DNA of 22,996 nt, taken from positions 1-22,996 of the forward strand of contig CAZCFA010000042.1 of assembly GCA_964497825.1 (NCBI GenBank). The letters are read 5' to 3'. The notes under the pieces were generated by a model. The model was given only the letters and a program-made list of their open reading frames with translations. It ran no database searches and had not been told where the DNA came from. Positions 1 to 6,119 of this stretch are shown here, in pieces. Position 1 is the stretch's first letter. Each line of letters opens with the position of its first letter. Made by a program: the position numbers and the translations under genes. This DNA is from RHKX01 sp964497825. GTDB lineage: Bacteria > Actinomycetota > Thermoleophilia > Solirubrobacterales > 70-9.

Positions 1-1
1 A

Positions 2-151
2 CACTTCGGGAGCCTCGAGGAGATCCTCGCGGCCACCGACGAGGAGCTCGCGAGCGTCGACGGCGTCGGCTCCGACCGCGCCGCCGACATCCGCGAGGGA
101 TTGGACCGCCTGCGCGAGTCCGACGTCTTCGATCGGTACCCGCTGACATGA
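2..151 (+). CDS. disA: DisA diadenylate cyclase, C-terminal end (partial)
   Basis: This is the last 49 codons of a gene that begins before the window. The visible peptide has a helix-hairpin-helix pattern (FGSLEEILAATDEELASVDG, then VGSDRAADIREGL) and ends RYPLT. This resembles the C-terminal DNA-binding HhH domain of DisA, the membrane-independent c-di-AMP synthase that scans DNA for damage. The catalytic DAC domain would lie upstream and cannot be seen. The following carD and ispD genes support the call, because disA precedes this block in many actinobacteria and Firmicutes. Another HhH protein of the RadA/DNA-repair type is possible but less likely. Confidence 0.8.
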   Translation, partial: HFGSLEEILAATDEELASVDGVGSDRAADIREGLDRLRESDVFDRYPLT

Positions 152-153
152 CA

Positions 154-176
154 GGCGCCGCCGCCAGGGAGGCGCC
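154..176 (+). terminator. weak hairpin between disA and carD
   Basis: GGCGCC at 154-159 can pair with GGCGCC at 171-176 around an 11-nt loop, just after the disA stop. No T-run follows. It could be a weak terminator or attenuator, or simply GC-rich chance; the stem has only six pairs. Confidence 0.25.
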
Positions 177-184
177 ACGGCAAG

Positions 185-190
185 AGGAGG
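185..190 (+). promoter_or_regulatory. Shine-Dalgarno site that decides the carD start
   Basis: A perfect AGGAGG lies 6 nt before an in-frame ATT codon at 197. There is no ATG, GTG or TTG in this frame between the disA stop (149-151) and the conserved CarD core, so this site is the main evidence for an ATT start. Confidence 0.7.
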
Positions 191-196
191 AAGACG

Positions 197-757
197 ATTC
201 CAGAGCTAGTTGAAGAAGCGACCACCGCCGATTTCGAGCTGGAGGATCTGAGCTGCGACTTCGAGGTCGGTGACAACGTCGTCTATCCGCATCACGGGGC
301 CGGCGTCGTGCAGGAGAAGGAGACCAAGTCGCTGCTCGGAGAGGAGCGTGACTACCTCACGATCAAGATCCTCCACAACGAGATGACGGTCCAGGTCCCC
401 TGCGAGAACGCCCAGGCGGCGGGTCTGCGCCGGGTGATCGGGCCCGAGGACGTCAAGAAGGTCACCGCCGTGCTGACCGACGACGTCTCCGAGATGCCGA
501 AGAACTGGAACCGCCGGTTCAAGCACAACCGCGAGAAGATCAAGACCGGTGACGTCTTCGAGCTCGCCGAGGTGGTCCGCAACCTCGCGATCCGCGAGAT
601 CGAGAAGGGCCTCTCGACCGGCGAGAAGCAGATGTACACCCGGGCGAAGAAGATCCTCGCCTCGGAGTTCATGTACGCGCTCGAGAAGGACGAGGAGGGC
701 GCCGAGGAGTACCTCGACGGGCTGCTGACCGAGCGCTTCGCGGGAGCGACCGTCTAG
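197..757 (+). CDS. carD: CarD family RNA polymerase-binding transcription regulator
   Basis: CarD binds the RNA polymerase beta subunit and stabilises open promoter complexes, chiefly at rRNA and housekeeping promoters in actinobacteria. The N-terminal Tudor-like RNAP-interaction domain is clear (VGDNVVYPHHGAGVV near residues 24-38, followed by YLTIKI). It is followed by the helical DNA-binding part (MPKNWNRRFKHN, then KTGDVFELAEVVRNL). Starting at ATT 197 gives 186 residues, a little longer than the roughly 160 usual for mycobacterial CarD. The nearest ordinary start, GTG 308, would cut away the conserved VVYPHHGAG strand, so it is unlikely. The gene follows disA and precedes ispD, as in many actinobacteria. 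Function is secure; the ATT start is inference from the Shine-Dalgarno site. Confidence 0.93.
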   Translation: MPELVEEATTADFELEDLSCDFEVGDNVVYPHHGAGVVQEKETKSLLGEERDYLTIKILHNEMTVQVPCENAQAAGLRRVIGPEDVKKVTAVLTDDVSEMPKNWNRRFKHNREKIKTGDVFELAEVVRNLAIREIEKGLSTGEKQMYTRAKKILASEFMYALEKDEEGAEEYLDGLLTERFAGATV

Positions 758-792
758 TCGCGCCGGGCGCCACCAGCGCGATCGCTTGGGCG

Positions 793-1458
793 GTGCTGGC
801 GGCCGCCGGCTCCGGGCAGCGGCTCGGTGCCGGCGGCCCGAAGGCGCTGGTCGAGGTCGCCGGCAGGCCGCTGATCGCGTGGTCGCTGGCGGCGCTCGAG
901 CGTGCCACCGCCGTCGCCTGGATCACGATCGCGGCGCCGCCCGGTCACGAGGCCGCGATCGCCGCGCTCGCCGCCGGCGCCGAGGTCGTCACCGGCGGCG
1001 CGACCCGGGCCGAGTCGGTGGCGCTGGCGCTCGAGTCGGTGAGCGCCGAGGTCGCCGTCATCCACGACGCCGCCCGCCCGCTGCTCCGCGCCGAGCTCGT
1101 CGAGCGGCTGATCGGCCGCCTGCGCGGGTCCGAGGCCGAGGGCGTGATCGCCGCCGCCGCGGTCGCCGACACGCTGAAGCGGGCGGGGGAGGGGGGAGCG
1201 GTCGCCGCGACCGTCAGCCGCGACCGGCTCTGGGGCGCGCAGACGCCGCAGGCGTTCCGGACCGCGGCGCTGCGCCGGGCCACCGAGTCGGCGCGCGATC
1301 GCGGCGACCTCGAGCGGGCGACCGACGAGGCCTGGCTGATCGAGCGGGCCGGGGGCACGGTGCTGATCGAGCCCGCCGGGATCCCGAACCTGAAGGTCAC
1401 CGACGGCGCCGACCTGGCCGTCGCCGCGGCGCTGCTGTCAGCGCCGCCCGCAGGCTGA
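793..1458 (+). CDS. ispD: IspD, 2-C-methyl-D-erythritol 4-phosphate cytidylyltransferase (5' end uncertain)
   Basis: IspD joins CTP and MEP to make CDP-ME in the MEP isoprenoid pathway. Visible motifs are the nucleotide-binding loop LAAAGSGQRLGAGGPKAL, HDAARPLL, AQTPQAFR, TDEAWLIE and the C-terminal NLKVTDGADL. The coordinates given start at GTG 793, the only ordinary start near the 5' end. However, this GTG encodes the V of the VLAAAG loop, so it would remove the first beta strand. In frame upstream the sequence reads SAIAWAVLAAAG with no ATG, GTG or TTG. ATC 781 or GTC 757, which abuts the carD stop, are possible rare starts. The true product is therefore probably a few residues longer than 221. 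Partner gene ispF lies downstream after the PHP gene. Confidence 0.92.
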   Translation: MLAAAGSGQRLGAGGPKALVEVAGRPLIAWSLAALERATAVAWITIAAPPGHEAAIAALAAGAEVVTGGATRAESVALALESVSAEVAVIHDAARPLLRAELVERLIGRLRGSEAEGVIAAAAVADTLKRAGEGGAVAATVSRDRLWGAQTPQAFRTAALRRATESARDRGDLERATDEAWLIERAGGTVLIEPAGIPNLKVTDGADLAVAAALLSAPPAG

Positions 1459-1488
1459 GCGCCGGGCGGGGGGCCGCGGAGGTCGAGC

Positions 1489-1523
1489 CGCGGATTGCGG
1501 CGTTCGCGGTGCCGCAATCCGCG
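1489..1523 (+). terminator. strong hairpin terminator after ispD
   Basis: A perfect 13-bp inverted repeat (1489-1501 with 1511-1523, arms beginning CGCGGATTGCGG) encloses a 9-nt loop. It lies about 30 nt after the ispD stop and between two convergent genes. No T-tract follows, as is usual for GC-rich actinobacterial terminators. It could work in both directions. Confidence 0.7.
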
Positions 1524-1580
1524 CCTCGGCGACCGGATCGGGGGATCGGTTGAGCGGCGTCCGCGGCGAGCCGGGCCGGC

Positions 1581-1739
1581 TCAGCGGCGCAGCACGATCA
1601 CCAGCGTCGCGGCCAGCGCGAAGACGACCTGGCCGACGCCGAGCGCGGTGCCGAGGTCGGCGGCGCCGAGCGCGGCCGCGAGCGCCGTCGCCAGCGCGAA
1701 GGCGCCGAGGGCGATGCCGATGTCGGTCAAGGTGGCCAA
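1581..1739 (-). CDS. small two-span membrane protein, function unknown
   Basis: This is a 52-residue open frame on the minus strand starting at TTG 1739 (a second in-frame TTG is at 1730). Its composition is that of a small membrane protein: a hydrophobic stretch IGIALGAFALATALAAAL, a short AADLG turn, a second stretch VGQVVFALAATLVIVL, and a final RR. It fills the roughly 300-nt gap between ispD and the PHP gene, is convergent with ispD and divergent from the PHP gene. No clear Shine-Dalgarno site is seen. I do not recognise a family. The open frame continues upstream on the minus strand into the PHP gene, but that part lacks the membrane pattern. It could be spurious. Confidence 0.45.
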   Translation of the reverse strand: MATLTDIGIALGAFALATALAAALGAADLGTALGVGQVVFALAATLVIVLRR

Positions 1740-1757
1740 GCGCTGCGATCCAGCATC

Positions 1758-1763
1758 TAGGGT
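1758..1763 (+). promoter_or_regulatory. -10 box, probably leaderless promoter of the PHP gene
   Basis: TAGGGT lies 6 nt before the GTG start at 1770, which places the expected transcription start on or next to the start codon. No clear -35 box or Shine-Dalgarno site is visible. Confidence 0.5.
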
Positions 1764-1769
1764 AGCCCG

Positions 1770-2597
1770 GTGCTCACCGACTATCACGTTCACCTGCGCC
1801 CGGACGAGCCCGATACGCCGCCCGAGCGCTACTTCACGGCCGCCAACGCCGGCCGCTACCTGGAGGCCGCTGCCGCGGCCGGGATCGCCGAGCTCGGGAT
1901 CTCCGAGCACATCCATCGCTTTCGCCAGGCGCTCGACATCTGGCGCCACCCGTTCTGGCTGCAGCAGGCGGTCGACGACCTCGATCCCTACGTCGAGTTC
2001 CTCGCGGCGCAGCCGCTGCGGGCCGGGATCGAGATGGACCACGTGCCCGGCGCCGAGGAGCGGATCGAGGAGCTGCTGTCGGCGCGGCCGTTCGACTACG
2101 TGATCGGCTCGGTCCACTTCGTCGGCGACGGCGCCGTCGACCATCGCGGCTACGACGTCTGGGAGCTCGAGGGGCGCGACCCCGAGCGCGTCTGGGGCCG
2201 CTACTTCGAGACGCTCGCCGCGGCGGCGGCGAGCGGCCTCTACGACACGATCGCGCACCCCGACCTGGTCAAGGTCTGGGGCGCGGCGACGCCGCTCCCC
2301 GGCGGCGACCTGCGCCGCTTCTACGAGCCCGCCGTCGAGGCAATCGCCGCCGCCGGGGTCGCGGTCGAGGTCTCGACCGCGGGGCTGGCGAAGCCGGTCG
2401 GCGAGCTCTATCCGGCGCCCGAGTTCGCGGCGCTCTGCGTCGAGGCCGGGGTCCCGTTCACGCTCGCCTCCGACGCCCACGTCGCCGCCGACGTGGGCCG
2501 CGCCTACGATCAGGCGGTGGAATTCATGCGTTCGCTCGGGATCGGCGAGATCTGCGTCTTCGAGCGCCGCCGGCGCCGGCTGGAGCCGCTCGGGTGA
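1770..2597 (+). CDS. PHP-domain phosphoesterase, HisJ/histidinol-phosphatase-like
   Basis: This 275-residue protein has the full set of PHP metal-binding motifs: DYHVHLRP at the N-terminus, ISEHIHRF near residue 48, GIEMDH, IGSVHF, IAHPDLVK and LASDAH near the C-terminus. The family hydrolyses phosphate esters using a trinuclear metal site. The HisJ branch converts histidinol phosphate to histidinol in histidine synthesis, and length and motif spacing fit that branch. No other his genes are nearby, so the substrate is uncertain. The stop overlaps the ispF start as GTGA, so the two are translationally coupled. The start GTG 1770 is supported by the -10 box just before it. Confidence 0.82.
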   Translation: MLTDYHVHLRPDEPDTPPERYFTAANAGRYLEAAAAAGIAELGISEHIHRFRQALDIWRHPFWLQQAVDDLDPYVEFLAAQPLRAGIEMDHVPGAEERIEELLSARPFDYVIGSVHFVGDGAVDHRGYDVWELEGRDPERVWGRYFETLAAAAASGLYDTIAHPDLVKVWGAATPLPGGDLRRFYEPAVEAIAAAGVAVEVSTAGLAKPVGELYPAPEFAALCVEAGVPFTLASDAHVAADVGRAYDQAVEFMRSLGIGEICVFERRRRRLEPLG

Positions 2598-3061
2598 GCG
2601 CCCGGGTCGGGATCGGCTACGACAGCCACCGGCTCGCCGCCGGGCGGCGGCTCGTCCTCGGCGGCGTCGAGATCGCGCACGAGCTCGGGCTCGACGGCCA
2701 CTCCGACGCCGACGCGCTCGCCCACGCGGTCACCGACGCGGTGCTCGGCGCCGCCGGCGCCGGCGACATCGGCACCCACTTCCCGCCCGACCAGGAGCGC
2801 TGGCGCGACGCCGACTCGGTCGAGCTGCTGCGCACGCTCGTCGAGCGGCTCGACGGCCGCGTCGTCAACGTCGATGCGACGGTGATCTGCGAGCGGCCGC
2901 GGCTCGGCCCCCACCGCGAGGAGATGGAGCGCCGGCTCGGCGCCGCGGTCGCCGCCCCGGTCGCGGTCAAGGCGACGACGAACGAGGGCCTCGGCGCGAT
3001 CGGTCGCGGCGAGGGGATCGCGGCGATCGCGGTCGCCCTGTTCGAGCCCGCCGGCGATTAG
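2594..3061 (+). CDS. ispF: IspF, 2-C-methyl-D-erythritol 2,4-cyclodiphosphate synthase
   Basis: IspF cyclises CDP-ME 2-phosphate to MEcPP and releases CMP, in the same pathway as IspD. The 155-residue length is typical. Motifs are GIGYDSHRL with the Asp and His metal ligands, LGLDGHSDADALAHAVTDA with the third ligand, GDIGTHFPP, the CDP-binding region CERPRLGPH, and the C-terminal KATTNEGLGAIGRGEGI. The GTG start sits inside the stop of the upstream PHP gene (4-nt overlap). IspE is not in the window. The TAG stop forms the first part of a TAGGCT hexamer that probably serves the next gene. Confidence 0.96.
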   Translation: MSARVGIGYDSHRLAAGRRLVLGGVEIAHELGLDGHSDADALAHAVTDAVLGAAGAGDIGTHFPPDQERWRDADSVELLRTLVERLDGRVVNVDATVICERPRLGPHREEMERRLGAAVAAPVAVKATTNEGLGAIGRGEGIAAIAVALFEPAGD

Positions 3062-3064
3062 GCT
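3059..3064 (+). promoter_or_regulatory. -10 box of the acyl-CoA ligase gene, overlapping the ispF stop
   Basis: TAGGCT begins at the ispF stop codon and ends 8 nt before ATG 3073. Expected initiation is at or just before the start codon, giving a leaderless or near-leaderless mRNA. Confidence 0.45.
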
Positions 3065-3072
3065 CTCACCTG

Positions 3073-4758
3073 ATGGCTCTTAGGGATCTGGCCAGGGGAG
3101 CGGAATCCGCGGCGCGGCGCGTTCGGGTCGGACCGCTCGGCAGCGTCGTCGATCTCCCGTTCAACCTGCGCGTCCTCTACGAGGCCGGCGTCGTCGGGCC
3201 GATGGCGCCGGCGACGCTGCTGCGGGTCGGCAGGACGCTGCGCGACTGGGGCGCCTCGCCGGCGGCGGCGATCACCGCGGCGGCGATTCGCCGTCCCGAC
3301 GCGGTCGCGCTGATCGACGACGCCGGCGAGCTCAGCTTCGCCGAGCTCGAGTCACGCTCGAACGGGCTCGCCCGGTCGCTGCGCGAAGCGGGGGTCGGCG
3401 CCGGCGAGGCGGTCGCGATCATGTGCCGCAACCACCGCGGCTTCGTCGAGGCGCTGTTCGCCTGCGCGAAGCTCGGCGCGACGGTGCTGCTGCTGAACAC
3501 CGACTTCGCGGGCCCGCAGCTGCACGGCGTGATCGAGCGCGAGCAGCCGCGGGCGATCATCTACGACGCCGAGTTCCAGCCGCTGCTCGACGGGGCCGAG
3601 GACGACGCGCCGCGGATCTCCCGCTTCGTCGCCTGGGTCGACGACGGCGAGCAGGCCGGCGCGACGACGACCGCCGAGGCGATCGCGGCGAGCCCGGACG
3701 CGGCGCTCGACCCGCCGCAGGCGGCGAGCCGCTTCATCGTCCTCACCTCCGGCACCACCGGCACCCCGAAGGGAGCCCAGCGCAACTCGCCCGACTCGCT
3801 GGCGCCGCTGGCGATCATGCTCTCGAAGATCCCGCTGCGCAGCGAGCGGACGACGGTGATCGCGACGCCGATGTTCCACTCCTGGGGGTTCCTGCATTTC
3901 ACCCTCGGCCTGGCGCTCGGCTCGACCTTCGTGCTGCGCCGCCGCTTCGATCCCGAGGGCACGCTCAGGGCGGTCAGCGACAACGAGGCCGACGCGCTCG
4001 TCGTCGTGCCGGTGATGCTGCAGCGGATCCTCGAGCTCGAACGCGAGGTTCGCGACCGCTACCCGCTGCCGTCGCTGCGGATCGTCGCCGCCAGCGGCTC
4101 GGCGCTGCCGGGCGAGCTCGCGATCCGCTGGATGGATCAGTTCGGCGACAACGTCTACAACCTCTACGGCTCGACCGAGGTCGCCTGGGCCTCGATCGCG
4201 ACGCCCGAGGACATCCGCGCCGCGCCGGGGACCGCGGGGCGGGTGCCGCACGGGACCGTGGTCAGGCTGCTCGACGACGACGGCCGCGAGGTGGGGCGGG
4301 GCGAGACCGGGCGGATCTTCGTCGGCAACGAGATGTCGTTCGAGGGCTACACGGGCGGCGGCGGCAAGGACGTCGTCGACGGCCTGCTGAGCTCCGGCGA
4401 CGTCGGCCACTTCGACGAGATGGGGCGGCTGTTCATCGACGGTCGCGACGACGAGATGATCGTCTCCGGCGGCGAGAACGTCTTCCCGCGCGAGGTCGAG
4501 GACGTGCTCGCCGACCACGACTCGATCGACGAGGCGGCGGTGATCGGCGTCGCCGATGAGCAGTTCGGCCAGCGGCTGAAGGCGTTCGTCGTCGTCAGCT
4601 CCGGCCACGACCTCGACGAGGCGGCGGTCAAGGACCACGTCAAGGCGAACCTCGCCCGCTACAAGGTCCCGCGCGAGGTCGAGTTCCTCGACGAGCTGCC
4701 GCGCAACCCGACCGGCAAGGTGCTGAAGCGCGAGCTGGCCGAGCGCGCCGGCGACTGA
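3073..4758 (+). CDS. AMP-dependent acyl-CoA synthetase (FadD-like)
   Basis: This 561-residue member of the ANL superfamily activates a carboxylic acid with ATP and joins it to CoA; a fatty acid is likely. Motifs are the P-loop LTSGTTGTPKGAQRN near residue 225, the A5-type NLYGSTEV near 360, the hinge region SSGDVGHFDEMGRLFIDGRDDE, the GGENVFPREVE motif and the catalytic-lysine motif PRNPTGKVLKREL near the C-terminus. An N-terminal extension of about 70 residues precedes the core, as in several actinobacterial FadD proteins. Chain-length preference cannot be read from the sequence. It is inserted between ispF and cysS and is followed 5 nt later by a hypothetical gene that probably shares its mRNA. 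Confidence 0.88.
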   Translation: MALRDLARGAESAARRVRVGPLGSVVDLPFNLRVLYEAGVVGPMAPATLLRVGRTLRDWGASPAAAITAAAIRRPDAVALIDDAGELSFAELESRSNGLARSLREAGVGAGEAVAIMCRNHRGFVEALFACAKLGATVLLLNTDFAGPQLHGVIEREQPRAIIYDAEFQPLLDGAEDDAPRISRFVAWVDDGEQAGATTTAEAIAASPDAALDPPQAASRFIVLTSGTTGTPKGAQRNSPDSLAPLAIMLSKIPLRSERTTVIATPMFHSWGFLHFTLGLALGSTFVLRRRFDPEGTLRAVSDNEADALVVVPVMLQRILELEREVRDRYPLPSLRIVAASGSALPGELAIRWMDQFGDNVYNLYGSTEVAWASIATPEDIRAAPGTAGRVPHGTVVRLLDDDGREVGRGETGRIFVGNEMSFEGYTGGGGKDVVDGLLSSGDVGHFDEMGRLFIDGRDDEMIVSGGENVFPREVEDVLADHDSIDEAAVIGVADEQFGQRLKAFVVVSSGHDLDEAAVKDHVKANLARYKVPREVEFLDELPRNPTGKVLKRELAERAGD

Positions 4759-4763
4759 CCGCC

Positions 4764-5222
4764 GTGGCGATCACCAGGCAGGAGGCGGTCGCGCGGATCC
4801 TCGCCGACCTCGGCACCGCGATCGAGCGCAGCGCGCTCGCGCTCGCCTGCCTCGGCGCCGCCTTCGAGACGCTGACTTCCGCCCCGGCCGAGCGGCTCGA
4901 GGACGAGCTCTACCGGCCCGTGCAACGTGCCTTCGGCCGCGGCAAGCGGGCCCACGCGCGGTTCGCCGAGCGCAGCGGCCTGCCCGCCGCCGGCTTCGAG
5001 CTACCCGACCCCGGCGTCGCCTCGCAGGGGGCGCGATCGTTCGTCGAGCGCGCCGTCGTCGCCGCCGCCAACGCCGACCGGGCGCTCGCGGAGCTGCAGG
5101 ACACGATGCTGCCGATCGAGTTCGGCGACGCCGAGCTGCGGGCCGGCCTGGTCGAGATGCGGGAGCTGCTGGCGCCGCTGCCGCTCAGCGCCCGCGAGTT
5201 CCTGCGAACCCTCGGGCGCTGA
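4764..5222 (+). CDS. hypothetical protein, mainly helical
   Basis: This is a 152-residue protein starting at GTG 4764, 5 nt after the acyl-CoA ligase stop, so it is probably cotranscribed and perhaps functionally linked. It is rich in Ala, Leu and Glu, with no signal peptide, membrane span, Cys cluster or motif I recognise. The alternation of hydrophobic and charged residues suggests a soluble helical bundle. The C-terminus LSAREFLRTLGR ends at a stop that forms one arm of a hairpin shared with the convergent regulator gene. Coding potential is supported by codon pattern and position; function is unknown. Confidence 0.7.
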   Translation: MAITRQEAVARILADLGTAIERSALALACLGAAFETLTSAPAERLEDELYRPVQRAFGRGKRAHARFAERSGLPAAGFELPDPGVASQGARSFVERAVVAAANADRALAELQDTMLPIEFGDAELRAGLVEMRELLAPLPLSAREFLRTLGR

Positions 5223-5234
5223 GCGGCGCGCTCA
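5220..5234. terminator. bidirectional hairpin containing both stop codons
   Basis: TGAGCG (5220-5225) pairs perfectly with CGCTCA (5229-5234) around a GCG loop. The first three bases are the stop of the plus-strand hypothetical gene and the last three are the stop of the minus-strand regulator. It is short, but placed exactly where a shared terminator is needed. Confidence 0.4.
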
Positions 5235-6026
5235 TCGCGACCAGCCGGCGCCCTCGCCCGAGTACATCAGCGACCCGGGGGTGGTCAGCTCCTCACCGGT
5301 CTCGAGCAGCGTCTTCAGGCCCGAGAGGATCATCGGCCAGCCGCCGTAGAGCTGCCCGTTGGCGCCCTCGCGGAGCTCGTCGTGGGTGACGGTGAGCCGG
5401 CAGGAGTCCTCGATCGGCTCGATCTCCCAGGTCACGCGGGAGGTGCCCTCGGCCCGCACGTCCTCACCCCAGATCGCGTTGAAGCTCTGCACGAGCCGTC
5501 GCGGCGGGTCGACCTCGAGGTTCTCGCCGATCATGATCACGAGCGCGTCGTCGCCGTCGCCGACCTGGCCGCGGTAGGTCGACCCCTGCGACCAGCTCGA
5601 GACGACCCCGACCCCGAAGCTGTAGCGGCGCCGCAGCGCCGGGTCGGTGATCGCCTCCCAGAGGCGCTCCGGCGTCGTCTTGATGTAGATCTCGAACGTC
5701 TTCTCCATCGTCTTCTCCTCGCTTTCGATTGACCGTTTGATCTCGCTGAGCGTCGCCGCCCAGGGCGCGGCGTACTTGCTCACCCAGCGGTCGTGGACGA
5801 GCCGGATCGGGACCGGGTTGAGGAAGTGCAGCTTCTCGCGCCCGCGGCGCCGGGTCAGCACCAGGCCCGCTTCCTCGAGCACCTTCAGGTGCTTCATCAC
5901 GCCGAACCGGGTCATCGGCAGCCGCGCCTCGAGCGCGGTCAGCGTCTGCCCGTCGGCGCGAAACAGCTCGTCGAGCAGCTCTCTCCTCGTCGGATCCGCC
6001 AGCGCCTTGAACACCGCGTCGTCCAC
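5232..6026 (-). CDS. ArsR-family HTH regulator fused to an SRPBCC/AHSA1 domain
   Basis: This is a 264-residue two-domain protein. Residues 1-106 form a winged helix of the ArsR type (FKALADPTRRELLDEL, then LPMTRFGVMKHLKVLEEAGLV and a REKLHFLN wing), with no obvious metal-binding Cys pair. Residues 107-264 form an AHSA1-type SRPBCC domain (FEIYIKTTPERLWEAITDP, then RRLVQSFNAIWG and GGWPMILSGLKTLLETGE), a fold with a hydrophobic ligand pocket. These two are often adjacent genes; here they are one frame. An internal AGGAG-6 nt-ATG at residue 107 could also give the SRPBCC domain alone. A palindrome in its promoter suggests autorepression. The start GTG 6026 lies 7 nt after the -10 box. Confidence 0.85.
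   Translation of the reverse strand: MDDAVFKALADPTRRELLDELFRADGQTLTALEARLPMTRFGVMKHLKVLEEAGLVLTRRRGREKLHFLNPVPIRLVHDRWVSKYAAPWAATLSEIKRSIESEEKTMEKTFEIYIKTTPERLWEAITDPALRRRYSFGVGVVSSWSQGSTYRGQVGDGDDALVIMIGENLEVDPPRRLVQSFNAIWGEDVRAEGTSRVTWEIEPIEDSCRLTVTHDELREGANGQLYGGWPMILSGLKTLLETGEELTTPGSLMYSGEGAGWSR
5706..5719 (-). promoter_or_regulatory. internal ribosome-binding site and ATG for the SRPBCC domain
   Basis: On the minus strand AGGAG (5719-5715) is followed after 6 nt by ATG (5708-5706), in frame and exactly at the domain boundary (residue 107). It may drive separate translation of the SRPBCC domain, or be a relic of two genes that merged. Confidence 0.5.
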
Positions 6027-6033
6027 CGCCGCG

Positions 6034-6063
6034 ACAATAGGTGACTAGATGGTCACATGTCAA
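6034..6063 (-). promoter_or_regulatory. promoter of the ArsR-SRPBCC gene with a palindromic operator
   Basis: Reading the minus strand: a perfect TTGACA -35 box (6063-6058), an 18-nt spacer, then TATTGT (6039-6034) and the GTG start 7 nt later, so the mRNA is probably leaderless. The spacer contains the inverted repeat GTGAC-6 nt-GTCAC (6041-6045 and 6052-6056). An ArsR-type dimer bound there would block RNA polymerase, which suggests autorepression. Confidence 0.65.
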
Positions 6064-6106
6064 GTCGGCGGCGCCGGCGGCGCCGGGTCCGGTCCCGTCG
6101 CGCGGC

Positions 6107-6112
6107 TAGAGT
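6107..6112 (+). promoter_or_regulatory. -10 box, probably leaderless promoter of cysS
   Basis: TAGAGT lies 7 nt before GTG 6120. It supports this GTG over the upstream in-frame start at 6057, which would add 21 residues made almost only of Arg, Ser, Ala and Val. Confidence 0.5.
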
Positions 6113-6119
6113 CGCGGCC

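Noticed and set aside
6057..6119. Upstream GTG start of cysS adding 21 residues
   Set aside because: The extension is almost purely Arg, Ser, Ala and Val, overlaps the divergent promoter and contains the -10 box for GTG 6120.
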